In this document: one piece after another, positions 24,817-33,752 of the stretch | Numbering within the stretch: the first letter of the stretch is position 1 | Layout: every line of letters begins with the position of its first letter | DNA from: Thiobaca trueperi | Lineage (GTDB): Bacteria; Pseudomonadota; Gammaproteobacteria; Chromatiales; Chromatiaceae | NCBI RefSeq assembly: GCF_004342175.1 | Contig: NZ_SMAO01000005.1 | Coordinates: 62,001 to 126,000, forward strand | DNA: 64,000 nt | Direction: 5' to 3' | Made by a program: the position numbers and the translations under genes | The notes under the pieces: generated by a model | What the model was told of the DNA's origin: nothing | What the model saw: only the letters and a program-made list of their open reading frames with translations | Database searches by the model: none

Positions 24817-25173
24817 ATGCACCCCATGTACAGCAAACCAATCCATGACCGGTTGTCCGTCGTTATTCTGGGGCTCCTGCTCTGCGCTCCCGTGCAGGCG
24901 GATCACGTCATCGACGATGATTCCCGCAAGCATGACCATGAGCATGCCCATCAGGCGCTGGCGCGTGGTGAGGTGCGTCCGCTCGCCGAGATCCTGGCGC
25001 AGGTCGCGGTCGAGGTTCCGGGCGAGGTCGTCGATGTCGAGTTCGAGCGCGAGACATGGCGCGGGGCGAAGATTTGGGTCTACGAACTCAAGATCATCAG
25101 CCCGGATGGCCGATTGTTGGAGGCGCTGGTCGATGCGGCGACCGGCCATCTGCTTGAGATTGAGGAAGACTGA
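24817..25173 (+). CDS. Secreted PepSY-domain protein
   Basis: 118 residues. Signal peptide LSVVILGLLLCAPVQA (about 13-28), a His/Asp-rich segment (DDDSRKHDHEHAHQAL) that could bind metal, then a single PepSY repeat (VPGEVVDVEFERET...WVYELKIISPDG...VDAATGHLLEIEED). Its stop overlaps the ATG of a response regulator (TGATG), so it is the first gene of a three-gene signalling operon. PepSY proteins beside two-component systems may act as periplasmic modulators of the kinase; here that is inference. Confidence 0.85.
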   Translation: MHPMYSKPIHDRLSVVILGLLLCAPVQADHVIDDDSRKHDHEHAHQALARGEVRPLAEILAQVAVEVPGEVVDVEFERETWRGAKIWVYELKIISPDGRLLEALVDAATGHLLEIEED

Positions 25174-25838
25174 TGCGTATCCTGCTGGTGGAAGACGATG
25201 AGCGGGTCGCCGGGGGCGTGAGCGCGGCGCTGAATGCGGCGGGCTTTGTTGTGGATCGCTCAGGCGATGGCGAAGACGCCTGGTTTCGGGGCGAGACCGA
25301 ACATTACGCCGCCGCGATCCTTGATCTCGGGCTGCCCGGTCTGGACGGTCTGTCGGTGCTGCGCAAATGGCGTGCGGCCGGCCAGCGTCTGCCGGTGCTG
25401 ATCCTGACCGCACGCGGCGACTGGAGCGAGCGGGTCGAGGGTATCGATGCCGGCGCCGACGACTATCTGCCCAAGCCCTTCCGCATGGAAGAACTGATTG
25501 CGCGACTGCGGGCGCTGATTCGCCGCGCCGCCGGGCAGGCGACCGCCCTGCTCGTCAATGGCCGGATGACGCTCGACACCCGCCGCATGGCGGTCAGTCT
25601 GGATGGCGTCCCGGTGCATCTCTCGCCGCAGGAATACCGGCTCGTCAGCTATCTCATGCAGCACGCCGGGCGGGTCGTCTCCCAGCTCGAACTGACCGAA
25701 CAGCTCTATGCCCAGGATTTCGAGCGTGATTCCAATGCCGTGGAGGTGCTGGTCGGGCGGGTGCGGCGCAAACTGGGGACGGATCTGATCGAGACCCGGC
25801 GCGGTTTCGGCTATCTGATCGAGCCGGATCAGTCATGA
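25173..25838 (+). CDS. OmpR/PhoP-family response regulator
   Basis: 221 residues. Receiver domain with acidic pocket VEDDE, phospho-acceptor Asp in AAILDLGLPGLDG, Thr in ILTARGDW and Lys in YLPKPF; then a winged-helix DNA-binding domain (SPQEYRLVSYLMQHAGRVVS, EVLVGRVRRKLG, ETRRGFGYLI). All key residues are present. It overlaps the PepSY gene and precedes a kinase gene, so it is the output regulator of this operon. Confidence 0.95.
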   Translation: MRILLVEDDERVAGGVSAALNAAGFVVDRSGDGEDAWFRGETEHYAAAILDLGLPGLDGLSVLRKWRAAGQRLPVLILTARGDWSERVEGIDAGADDYLPKPFRMEELIARLRALIRRAAGQATALLVNGRMTLDTRRMAVSLDGVPVHLSPQEYRLVSYLMQHAGRVVSQLELTEQLYAQDFERDSNAVEVLVGRVRRKLGTDLIETRRGFGYLIEPDQS

Positions 25839-25887
25839 ACATCCCGCTGTCTCTTCGTCCGGCGCGCGTGGCGTCTTGAGCCTGGAG

Positions 25888-27270
25888 ATGACACGCCGTT
25901 CGCTGCGAGTCAGGCTCTGGATCGGTGCAGCGGTTTCGATCACGCTGGCCCTGCTGGTCGCCGGTCTGGGTCTCGTGACCCTGTTCGAGCGTCATGTCGA
26001 GCGCCGGATTGGCGACGAGCTGACGATCCAGCTCAACCAGCTCGCCGCCGCCATTGCAATCGAGGCCGACGGGACCATCAGCCTGAGCCGTGAGCCGCTC
26101 GATCCGCGTTTTGGAAAACCCCTGAGCGGTTTTTACTGGCAGATCGATAGCGCCGGTCAGCCCGGACGCCTGCGCTCGCGCTCGCTCTGGGACGACATCA
26201 TCGAGCTGCCGGACGATGCGCTCGAACCCGCCGCCGTCCATGCCCACACCCTGTCCGGTCCTGCCGGGCAATGGCTTCTGGTGCGCGAGCGTCGGATCCA
26301 ACTGCAAGCCTTCGGACAGACGCTCGTGCTGCGGCTGGCCGTCGGCCAGGATCGCGCCGCGCTGGCTGCCGCACGCACGGCCTTCGCCGCCGATATGCTG
26401 CCGTATCTGGGATTGATCGCGCTGGTCCTCGCGCTGGCGACCCTGGCGCAGATTCAGACCGGGCTGGCGCCACTGGAAGCGGTGCGGCGCGGCGTGGGGG
26501 CCATCCGTTCCGGTCAGGATCGGCGGCTCGCCGATGACTATCCCGATGAGGTCATGCCGCTGGTCAGCGAGGTCAACGCCCTGCTCGACGCCCGCGCCCA
26601 GGCGGTCGAGCGCGCCCGCGCCTGGACCGCCGATCTGGCCCACGGACTCAAGACCCCGCTCAGCGCCCTGACCGCCGATGCCCACCGCTTGCGCGACAGC
26701 GGCAACGCGCAACTCGCCGATGACCTGGAGCAACTGGCGCAAGCGATGCGCCGTCGAGTTGATCGTGAACTGGTTCGCGCCCGTCTGCGCTCCGGCACCG
26801 CCGAACATGGGGCGCGGGTCGATGTCGTGGAGACGCTGCAACGGTTGCTGCGCACCTTGCAGCGCACGCCCGATGGCGAACGCCTCGACTGGCGGATCGA
26901 AGCGCCGCTCCCGGCTCTGGCCGCCGTCACCCCGGATGATCTGCTGGAATTGCTCGGCAACCTGCTGGAGAACGCGGCCAAATGGGCGCGCACGACTGTC
27001 TGGCTGCAAGTCTCCACGGTGCCGCGCATGGGGCAGGCCGCAAACGCCTGGATCGAGATCCGTGTCAGCGATGATGGTCCGGGCGTCCCGGCACAACAAC
27101 AGCCACGTCTTGGCGAGCGCGGGCTGCGCCTGGATCAGCGTAAGGATGGCACCGGGCTGGGGCTGGCGATCGTGCGGGATGTCGTCGATGCCTATGAGGG
27201 GACACTGGTCTTCGGCTCTGCGCGCGAGGGTGGTCTGATGGTCAGCGTGCGACTGCCAGCGGCCCATTGA
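25888..27270 (+). CDS. Sensor histidine kinase, PhoQ/QseC type
   Basis: About 460 residues. Two membrane segments (near residues 11-33 and 172-190) enclose a periplasmic sensor of about 135 residues. A HAMP-like linker is followed by the phospho-acceptor DLAHGLKTPLSAL, N box LLENAAKWA, G1 box DDGPGVP and G2 box GTGLGLAIV. Partner of the adjacent regulator. The start is uncertain: the ATG at 25888 or a TTG at 25876 in the same frame. Confidence 0.93.
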   Translation: MTRRSLRVRLWIGAAVSITLALLVAGLGLVTLFERHVERRIGDELTIQLNQLAAAIAIEADGTISLSREPLDPRFGKPLSGFYWQIDSAGQPGRLRSRSLWDDIIELPDDALEPAAVHAHTLSGPAGQWLLVRERRIQLQAFGQTLVLRLAVGQDRAALAAARTAFAADMLPYLGLIALVLALATLAQIQTGLAPLEAVRRGVGAIRSGQDRRLADDYPDEVMPLVSEVNALLDARAQAVERARAWTADLAHGLKTPLSALTADAHRLRDSGNAQLADDLEQLAQAMRRRVDRELVRARLRSGTAEHGARVDVVETLQRLLRTLQRTPDGERLDWRIEAPLPALAAVTPDDLLELLGNLLENAAKWARTTVWLQVSTVPRMGQAANAWIEIRVSDDGPGVPAQQQPRLGERGLRLDQRKDGTGLGLAIVRDVVDAYEGTLVFGSAREGGLMVSVRLPAAH

Positions 27271-27304
27271 GCGACGGCTCGGAAGGGGAGGGGCATTTCA
27301 GTGA

Positions 27305-27333
27305 ATAACAAAAGGGGACGCCTGCGCGTCCCC
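27305..27333 (-). terminator. Terminator of the fba transcript
   Basis: GGGGACGC/GCGTCCCC stem (27314-27333) followed on the minus strand by TTTTGTT, 30 bp past the fba stop. Confidence 0.85.
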
Positions 27334-27362
27334 CCGATCAAGCACCGATCAGCGGATCGGGC

Positions 27363-28427
27363 TTAGTTGATCTTCGGATCCAGCTCGCCCTTGGCATAGC
27401 GATTGGTCATGGTCTCCAGCGAGAGCACCTTGATCTTGCTGGCGTTGCCGGCGGTGCCGAAGGCCTCGTAGCGCGCCAGACAGATACCCTTCATCGCCTT
27501 GGTGGCGGCGGCCAGATACTTGCGCGGGTCGAACTCTTTGGGATTGTCGGCGAAGAACTTGCGGATGGCGCCGGTGGAGGCCATGCGCAGATCGGTGTCG
27601 ATGTTGACCTTGCGCACGCCGTGCTTGATGCCTTCGGCGATCTCTTCGACCGGCACGCCGTAGGTCTCGCCCATGTCGCCGCCGAACTGATTGATGATCG
27701 CCAGCCATTCCTGCGGCACCGAAGAGGAGCCGTGCATCACCAGATGGGTGTTGGGGATGCGGGCGTTGATCTCCTTGATGCGCTGGATCGCCAGGATGTC
27801 GCCGGTGGGCGGACGGGTGAACTTGTAGGCGCCGTGCGAGGTGCCGATGGCGATGGCGAGTGCATCGACGCCGGTCTTCTTGACGAAATCGGCGGCCTCT
27901 TCGGGGTCGGTCAGGAGCTGGCTGTGATCCAGCGTGCCCTCGGCGCCAACACCGTCTTCCTCGCCGGCCTGTCCGGTTTCGAGCGAACCCAGACAGCCCA
28001 GCTCGCCCTCGACCGAGACGCCGCAGTCGTGCGACATCTCGACCACGCGGCGCGTGACCTCGACGTTGTATTCATAGGAGGTCGGGGTCTTGCCATCGGT
28101 GCCGAGTGAGCCGTCCATCATCACCGACGAGAAGCCGAGCTGAATCGATCGCTGGCAGATGGCGGGCGAGGTGCCGTGGTCCTGATGCATGCAGACCGGA
28201 ATGTGCGGCCATTCCTCAATGGCGGAGAGGATGAGGTGACGCAGGAAGGGCGCACCGGCATATTTGCGCGCACCGGCGGACGCCTGGACAATGACCGGGG
28301 AATCGGTCTCGTCAGCCGCTTCCATGATGGCGCGCATCTGCTCCAGGTTGTTGACATTGAAGGCGGGCACGCCGTAACCGTGTTCGGCGGCGTGGTCCAG
28401 CATTTGACGCATTGAGATCAGGGCCAT
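27363..28427 (-). CDS. fba: Class II fructose-1,6-bisphosphate aldolase
   Basis: 354 residues, [20 protein letters not shown]. Class II signatures include [11 protein letters not shown] with zinc ligand and catalytic Asp, the second metal site in [27 protein letters not shown] and [14 protein letters not shown]. It cleaves or forms fructose 1,6-bisphosphate, and in autotrophs also sedoheptulose bisphosphate in the Calvin cycle (CbbA). Last gene of the pgk-pyk-hemerythrin-fba series; terminator downstream. Confidence 0.97.
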   Translation of the reverse strand: MALISMRQMLDHAAEHGYGVPAFNVNNLEQMRAIMEAADETDSPVIVQASAGARKYAGAPFLRHLILSAIEEWPHIPVCMHQDHGTSPAICQRSIQLGFSSVMMDGSLGTDGKTPTSYEYNVEVTRRVVEMSHDCGVSVEGELGCLGSLETGQAGEEDGVGAEGTLDHSQLLTDPEEAADFVKKTGVDALAIAIGTSHGAYKFTRPPTGDILAIQRIKEINARIPNTHLVMHGSSSVPQEWLAIINQFGGDMGETYGVPVEEIAEGIKHGVRKVNIDTDLRMASTGAIRKFFADNPKEFDPRKYLAAATKAMKGICLARYEAFGTAGNASKIKVLSLETMTNRYAKGELDPKIN

Positions 28428-28508
28428 TGTGTACTCCTCGTGTCGGAACGACAGTTGATCAAAAATGAATGATGGCGCGAGAAGGAATAAGAAGACAACG
28501 CTGACAGG

Positions 28509-28946
28509 TCAACCGAAAAACCGGCTTAACGTCTTCTGAATCCAGCCCTTTTTTGTCATTTTGTTTACGCACAACGCATAATCTCTATCGTCTTTTTTGA
28601 TATGGTTGGTCAGCCATATCTGCAATTCGGATAAGAGTTTTGGCGTGACGTCTTTCCCGCTTTCATGCTGCCTGATGTATTCATTGATATGCAGGATGAA
28701 GGCGTCATGAACCTTCTTGTGCGACTCGGCAAGCGGGTACCTGGACTGCTTCATGATGTCTTCCTCAAAGACAAAATGAGTGCGCGTGTAATCGACGAGC
28801 GCAGTCAGGATGGTTGAGACTTTATCTCGGTTCTGCTCCTGTTTTGCCAGATGTAAATCATTGATGTAATCAACAATTCGCTGATGTTGACCGTCAATGA
28901 CATCAACTCCGACGGAAAGTGATTGATCCCATGACCAATAGCTCAT
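28509..28946 (-). CDS. Bacteriohemerythrin
   Basis: 145 residues, the single-domain length. Iron ligands are recognisable as GQHQRIVDYIN (His), THFVFEEDIM (His, Glu), ESHKKVHDAF (two His) and WLTNHIKKDDRDY (His, Asp), so the di-iron O2-binding site is complete. It may carry or sense oxygen. It lies 6 bp after pyk and is less GC-rich than its neighbours, a sign of separate ancestry. Confidence 0.95.
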   Translation of the reverse strand: MSYWSWDQSLSVGVDVIDGQHQRIVDYINDLHLAKQEQNRDKVSTILTALVDYTRTHFVFEEDIMKQSRYPLAESHKKVHDAFILHINEYIRQHESGKDVTPKLLSELQIWLTNHIKKDDRDYALCVNKMTKKGWIQKTLSRFFG

Positions 28947-28952
28947 CGCTCC

Positions 28953-30395
28953 TCAATCCTCGTTCAAGACCCTGTGCTCACCGACCCGCATGATCTTCAT
29001 GATGTTGGTCTGGCCTTCGACTCCCGAGCGGTCGCCCTTGGTGACGATGACCAGATCGCCGTCCCGCACGGTTCCGCGCCGCAGCAGTTCCTCAATGACC
29101 TCGTAGTTGACCTCATGGATGTCGGTGCTGGAGACATCGAAGGCGATCGGATAGGCGCCGCGAAAGAGTCTCACCTTACGGCGGGTCGGTGCAAACCGGG
29201 TGATGGCGTAGATGGGAATGCCCGAGCTGATGCGCGACATCCATTTGACCGTCGAACCCGTTTCGGTCAGGGCCGCGATGGCCTTCACCCCCAGATGATT
29301 GGCGGTGTACATGGCGGCCATGGCGATGGCCTCATCGACGCGCCCGAACACCGAATCCAAGCGGTGCCCGGAGCGGGTGACGTTTTTTTCGGCTTCCAGA
29401 CAGATGCGGTCCAGCGCCTCGACCACCTTGGCCGGATACTGGCCGATGGAACTCTCCGCCGACAGCATGACCGCGTCGGTGCCGTCGAGCACGGCATTGG
29501 CGACATCGAAGACCTCGGCGCGGGTCGGGATCGGGTGCTCGATCATCGACTGCATCATCTGCGTGGCCGTGATGACCACGCTGTTGAGTGCGCGGGCACG
29601 GCTGATGAGGTGTTTCTGTACCGCAGGCAGTTCGGCGTCCCCGATCTCCACACCCAGATCGCCGCGCGCAACCATGATGGCGTCGGAGGCGTTGATGATG
29701 TCGTCGATGACGTTCAGCGCCTCGGCGCGCTCGATCTTGGCAACGATCCCGCCGTGTCCGCCAGCCGCACGGAAGAGCTCGCGCGCCAGCCGCACATCCT
29801 CGGCATTGCGCACGAAAGAGACCGCCAGATAGTCGGCATCGATCTCGGCGGCGAAGCGGATGTCTTCCTTATCTTTCTCGGTCAGCGCGGGCGCCGAGAG
29901 TCCGCCGCCTTTCTTGTTGATGCCCTTGTTGTTGGAGAGCGGGCCGCCAACGATGACCTGGCAGTCGATGCGACTGTTGGCAACCGATTCGACCAGCAGT
30001 TCGATGGCGCCGTCGTCCAGCAGCAGGGTGTCGCCAGGCTGCACGTCCTCGGCGAGCCGGGTGTAGGTGGTGCCGACCTGCGTCTGGTCGCCCTCATTGA
30101 TGCCGCAGGCGAGATCGATGGCGAAGCGGTCGCCGGGGCTGAGTTCGATCCTGCCCCCGGCGAACTGGCCGATCCGGATCTTGGGGCCCTGCAGGTCCAT
30201 CAGCAGCGCGACTTCGCGTCCGATGGCCAGTGCCCGTTCGCGGATCCGGTTGGCGCGCTCACGGTGCCGGTCGTGGCTGTCGTGCGACAGGTTGAGCCGG
30301 ACGACATCGACGCCAGCGTTGATGATGTCGTCCATGATGGCGGACGGGTCCGTCGCCGGACCCAGGGTGGCAACGATCTTGGTGCGTCTTGGCAT
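28953..30395 (-). CDS. pyk: Pyruvate kinase
   Basis: 480 residues with TKIVATLGPATD at the N-terminus, the metal/substrate segments VRLNLSHDSHDRH and LMDLQGPKIRIG, the active-site region IMVARGDLGVEIG and TATQMMQSMIEHPIPTRAEV. It converts phosphoenolpyruvate and ADP to pyruvate and ATP. It follows pgk on the same strand, separated by a long hairpin. Confidence 0.97.
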   Translation of the reverse strand: MPRRTKIVATLGPATDPSAIMDDIINAGVDVVRLNLSHDSHDRHRERANRIRERALAIGREVALLMDLQGPKIRIGQFAGGRIELSPGDRFAIDLACGINEGDQTQVGTTYTRLAEDVQPGDTLLLDDGAIELLVESVANSRIDCQVIVGGPLSNNKGINKKGGGLSAPALTEKDKEDIRFAAEIDADYLAVSFVRNAEDVRLARELFRAAGGHGGIVAKIERAEALNVIDDIINASDAIMVARGDLGVEIGDAELPAVQKHLISRARALNSVVITATQMMQSMIEHPIPTRAEVFDVANAVLDGTDAVMLSAESSIGQYPAKVVEALDRICLEAEKNVTRSGHRLDSVFGRVDEAIAMAAMYTANHLGVKAIAALTETGSTVKWMSRISSGIPIYAITRFAPTRRKVRLFRGAYPIAFDVSSTDIHEVNYEVIEELLRRGTVRDGDLVIVTKGDRSGVEGQTNIMKIMRVGEHRVLNED

Positions 30396-30415
30396 GTTTT
30401 TGAGCCTCCAGCTTT

Positions 30416-30478
30416 CAGCCGCCAGCCTCCAGCCCCCGAGCTGATCGCTGGGGGCAGGAGGCTGATCGCTGGCGGCTG
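30416..30478. repeat. Long imperfect hairpin between pgk and pyk
   Basis: CAGCCGCCAGC (30416-30426) pairs with GCTGGCGGCTG (30468-30478), with inner CCTCC/GGAGG and AGCCCCC/GGGGGC pairs. It could attenuate or stabilise the transcript, or be a REP-type palindrome. Confidence 0.65.
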
Positions 30479-30479
30479 A

Positions 30480-31661
30480 TTAATCCTTCGCCCGTGATTC
30501 GAGCATGGCGACCGCCGGCAGTGTCTTGCCTTCCAGATATTCGAGGAAGGCGCCGCCAGCGGTCGAGATGTAAGACACCTGATCGTAGATGTCATATTTC
30601 TGGATGGCGGCGATGGTGTCGCCGCCACCGGCCAGACTGAAGCCGTCCGCATTGGCAATCGCCATCGAGATGGTTCTGGTGCCCGCGCCGAACTGATCGA
30701 ACTCGAAGACGCCGACCGGGCCGTTCCAGACGATGGTGCCGGCGCTGGCGATGATGTCCGCCAGTTCCTGCGCCGACTTCGGGCCGATGTCGAAGATCAT
30801 GTCATCATCGGCAACCTCGGCTGCCGGCTTGACGACTGCCGGTTCGTTTTCGTCGAATTTCTTGCCGCAGACGACGTCGGTCGCAATCGGGATGGTGGCG
30901 CCGCGCGCGGTCATCTTCGCCATCAATGCCTGGGCGGTCGGGATCAGATCATGCTCGCACAGCGATTGGCCGACCGGGAAACCGGCGGCGGCGAGGAAGG
31001 TGTTGGCGATGCCGCCGCCGACCACGAGCTGATCGACCTTTTCGGACAGGGCTTCGAGCACGGTCAGCTTGGTCGAGACCTTGGAACCGCCGACGATGGC
31101 GACCATGGGCCGGGCCGGATTGGCGAGCGCCTTTTTCAAGGCATCCAGTTCCTCGGCCAGCAGCAGACCGGCGCAGGCGACCGGGGCGAATTTGCCCGCG
31201 CCATGCGTCGATGCCTGGGCACGGTGGGCGGTGCCGAAGGCGTCCATCACGAAGACATCGCAGAGCGCGGCGTATTGCTTCGACAGCGCCTCGTTGTCCT
31301 TGCCCTCACCCGTGTTGAAACGGACGTTTTCCAGCAGCACCAGTTCGCCGTCGGCGATCTCGGGGGGCTGGTCCAGATAATCGCGAATCAGCCGGATCTC
31401 ATGCCCCAGCTTGGCGCCAAGTGCTGCCGCGACCGGCTGCAACGAATCCGCTTCCGAAAAGATGCCTTCCTCGGGACGGCCCAGGTGGGACATGACCATG
31501 ACCCTGGCGCCAGCCTTGATGCAGTGCTCGAAGGTCGGCATCGAGGCCGTGATGCGCGCGTCGGACGTGACCTGGCCATTCTTGACCGGCACATTGAGGT
31601 CGGACCGGATCAGCACCCGCTTGCCGGCGAGGTCGAGATCGGTGAGCTTGATGAAAGACAT
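30480..31661 (-). CDS. pgk: Phosphoglycerate kinase
   Basis: 393 residues from the ATG at 31661 (GAGGA 9 bp upstream; the longer frame to 31745 is not conserved). Signatures are [35 protein letters not shown], the hinge [12 protein letters not shown] and nucleotide site [10 protein letters not shown]...GGGDTIAA. It interconverts 1,3-bisphosphoglycerate and 3-phosphoglycerate in glycolysis and the Calvin cycle. Confidence 0.97.
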   Translation of the reverse strand: MSFIKLTDLDLAGKRVLIRSDLNVPVKNGQVTSDARITASMPTFEHCIKAGARVMVMSHLGRPEEGIFSEADSLQPVAAALGAKLGHEIRLIRDYLDQPPEIADGELVLLENVRFNTGEGKDNEALSKQYAALCDVFVMDAFGTAHRAQASTHGAGKFAPVACAGLLLAEELDALKKALANPARPMVAIVGGSKVSTKLTVLEALSEKVDQLVVGGGIANTFLAAAGFPVGQSLCEHDLIPTAQALMAKMTARGATIPIATDVVCGKKFDENEPAVVKPAAEVADDDMIFDIGPKSAQELADIIASAGTIVWNGPVGVFEFDQFGAGTRTISMAIANADGFSLAGGGDTIAAIQKYDIYDQVSYISTAGGAFLEYLEGKTLPAVAMLESRAKD

Positions 31662-31781
31662 CGTGGCAGTTCCTCGCAGAGCAAATAATGTGAATTGGTT
31701 TGGTGTGACGGATTTGGAGTCTGCTTGTATGGCAAAGCCGGTCAATCGTCAAGGATGAGCTGACATCCAGCGTGATTTGTC

Positions 31782-31937
31782 TCAGCGCGTCGCGGGATAC
31801 TGGTCATCATCCAGGATTTGCGACTCGGTATAGGGACAGGTTGCGGGAAAGGTCTCGCGCGGCAGTCGGCTTTCCTTGCAGGCGAGATCGACGGCATCCG
31901 CATGTGCATCCTGGAAAATCCTGTTAATCCTGTCCAT
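31782..31937 (-). pseudogene. C-terminal fragment of a DUF29-type protein
   Basis: The reverse strand reads IFQDAHADAVDLACKESR, then LPRETFPATCPYTESQILDD and a stop. This resembles the conserved tail of DUF29 proteins (FPxxCPYxxEQ). The first six codons from the ATG lie within an ATCCTGTTAATCCTGTC-type repeat, so the fragment is cut by a repeat junction. No upstream DUF29 domain is present. Confidence 0.5.
31918..31934. repeat. Single arm of the ATCCTGTTAATCCTGTC repeat
   Basis: Same 17-bp motif as each arm of the inverted repeat at 50630-50683; here only one arm is present. Confidence 0.6.
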
Positions 31938-31976
31938 TTTAGGCGGGCACGGGTATGCGTTTTTCAGCAGATCGCT

Positions 31977-32864
31977 TTAGCGGCGCATCCCCAGCCGCTG
32001 GCCGAGCCGAACCTTCTGGCCGGGGGCGAGGCCGGGATCCCACTGCACCCGGTCGCGCGGGAAGAGCAGGATCACGGTCGAGCCCAGATTGAAACGACCC
32101 ATCTCGGCGCCCCGTTCCAAGTGGATCGATTGTCCTCCATTTTCATGAGCAACATGTTGCAGCGAACGTCCGCTGTGCGGCGGGGTGATCGCGCCGGCCC
32201 AGACGGTCTCGATGCCGCCGACGAAGATGGCGCCGATCATCGCCAGCGCCATGTCGCCGGCCTCGGTCGCAAAACGGCAGACGACCCGTTCGTTGCGGGC
32301 GAACAGACCGGGAACGAGCTTGGCCGTGGTGTGGTTCACGCTGAAGAGCCGGCCCGGCACATAGGTCATCCCCGTGAGATCGCCGGTCAGCGGCATGTGG
32401 ATGCGATGATAATCGCTTGGCGCCAGATAGATGGTCGTGAAGCGTCCGCCATCGAATGGATGGTCGGCGCCGGGCGCCAGCCCCAGCAGATCGCGCACGC
32501 TGTAATCATGCCCCTTGGCCTGGATCAGTCTGCCGTCAGTCGTAATGGGGCCGATCTGACTGATGCGACCATCGACCGGGCAGAGAACCACCAGCGGATC
32601 GGGATCCAGCGGGCGCGCGTCGGGTCGCAGCGGGCGGGTAAAGAAGGCGTTGAAATGCGGATAGGCGGACAGATCCGGCTCCACCGCCTGCGTCATGTCG
32701 ATCTGATAGATCCGCGCGAACTGTGCGATCAGCAGCGATTTGAGCGGACGCCATTGAATCCGTGCCAGACGGTGCATCAGGGTGGACAGCCCGTGCTGCG
32801 GCAGAAGATGCTGGAGCGCGACGAAGAGGCGCTCGGACAGGCGCGGGGCAGGGTGATCGGTCAT
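31977..32864 (-). CDS. psd: Phosphatidylserine decarboxylase
   Basis: 295 residues from the ATG at 32864. Signatures are CPVDGRISQIG, HDYSVRDLLG, DYHRIHMPLTG and the self-cleavage site in FNLGSTVILLF, where the LGST serine becomes the pyruvoyl group. It makes phosphatidylethanolamine at the inner membrane. The frame extends upstream to 33128 but crosses the divergent msrB, so the short start is right. Confidence 0.96.
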   Translation of the reverse strand: MTDHPAPRLSERLFVALQHLLPQHGLSTLMHRLARIQWRPLKSLLIAQFARIYQIDMTQAVEPDLSAYPHFNAFFTRPLRPDARPLDPDPLVVLCPVDGRISQIGPITTDGRLIQAKGHDYSVRDLLGLAPGADHPFDGGRFTTIYLAPSDYHRIHMPLTGDLTGMTYVPGRLFSVNHTTAKLVPGLFARNERVVCRFATEAGDMALAMIGAIFVGGIETVWAGAITPPHSGRSLQHVAHENGGQSIHLERGAEMGRFNLGSTVILLFPRDRVQWDPGLAPGQKVRLGQRLGMRR

Positions 32865-33042
32865 GGATTCTCCGCACAGAGGGTCATGGAAGGTCGGGTG
32901 GACATCGGCCGGATGCGTCCCCATTAGGGTCGGTTCCGGTCGATCCGGACGGGAAGCGGGCAGGGGCACAGTATAAGTGCCGGTTTCAGGCGGCTCAAGG
33001 CACTGCCGGCGGCGGTCAGACGACATCATCAGCGAGGTCGAG

Positions 33043-33474
33043 ATGTGCAGCAAGATTGACAAGACAGATGCCGAGTGGCAGGCGGAACTCACCCCGGAGC
33101 AATATCGTGTGTGCCGCCAGAAAGGCACCGAACCGGCCTTTACCGGCCAGTATTACGCCTTCAAGGAGCAGGGCGTTTACCGTTGCGGCTGTTGCGGCGA
33201 GCCGCTGTTCCGCTCGGACGAGAAATACGATTCGGGTTCGGGCTGGCCGAGCTTCTGGCAGCCGATCGCACCCGATGCGCTGGCGACGCACGAAGACGCC
33301 AGTCACGGCATGCAGCGCACCGAAGTAGTGTGCAGGGCGTGCGGCGCCCATCTGGGGCATGTCTTCCCCGACGGTCCACGCCCGACCGGTCTGCGTTACT
33401 GCATCAACTCGGTGTCGCTGGCGTTTGAGCCCGGCGGGTCTGGAGCGCCCGAACCGGAACGGACACCGCTTTAA
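33043..33474 (+). CDS. msrB: Peptide-methionine (R)-S-oxide reductase
   Basis: 143 residues from the ATG at 33043. It has the zinc-binding CGCCGEPLF and [12 protein letters not shown], the substrate motif [12 protein letters not shown], and the catalytic Cys region [13 protein letters not shown]. Reduces methionine-R-sulfoxide in proteins. Divergent from psd. Confidence 0.96.
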   Translation: MCSKIDKTDAEWQAELTPEQYRVCRQKGTEPAFTGQYYAFKEQGVYRCGCCGEPLFRSDEKYDSGSGWPSFWQPIAPDALATHEDASHGMQRTEVVCRACGAHLGHVFPDGPRPTGLRYCINSVSLAFEPGGSGAPEPERTPL

Positions 33475-33523
33475 GCCGGGAGTGTCGTGTCCTCCCTCCA
33501 GCGCGGAATCGACCTCAATTTGC

Positions 33524-33716
33524 TAAACCGCGTCCAGCGCGATATGCGTAATTTTCATTTTGTGTTTAGCTTTGGAGATGTCATCGACATCAGTGGAGAC
33601 GCGGTTTAAAATTTTATATTTTTTAATATCTTAAACCGCGCCAGCTCTAACGGTCGTCGATGCTGCCAAGGCCGCCCCAATCCCCAAACATCACATACCG
33701 CACCGGGCGCGGTTTA
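33524..33716. repeat. Paired 85-bp AAACCGCG module element, copy A
   Basis: Module alpha (33524-33608, 85 bp) begins TAAACCGCGTC and ends GACGCGGTTTA; a 23-bp AT-rich linker follows; module beta (33632-33716, 85 bp) begins TAAACCGCGCC and ends GGCGCGGTTTA. Alpha has an internal GATGTC-ATC-GACATC stem. It ends 36 bp before the csb1 start, so its AT-rich linker may contribute the cas promoter. Confidence 0.88.
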
Positions 33717-33752
33717 TAAGGTCGGAACCTGACCCAACAGGAGACAAAGGAG

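Noticed and set aside
25654-27267. 537-codon minus-strand frame over the histidine kinase
   Set aside because: Shadow of the kinase; no motifs.
28974-30479. 501-codon plus-strand frame over pyk
   Set aside because: Shadow of pyruvate kinase, which is unambiguous on the minus strand.
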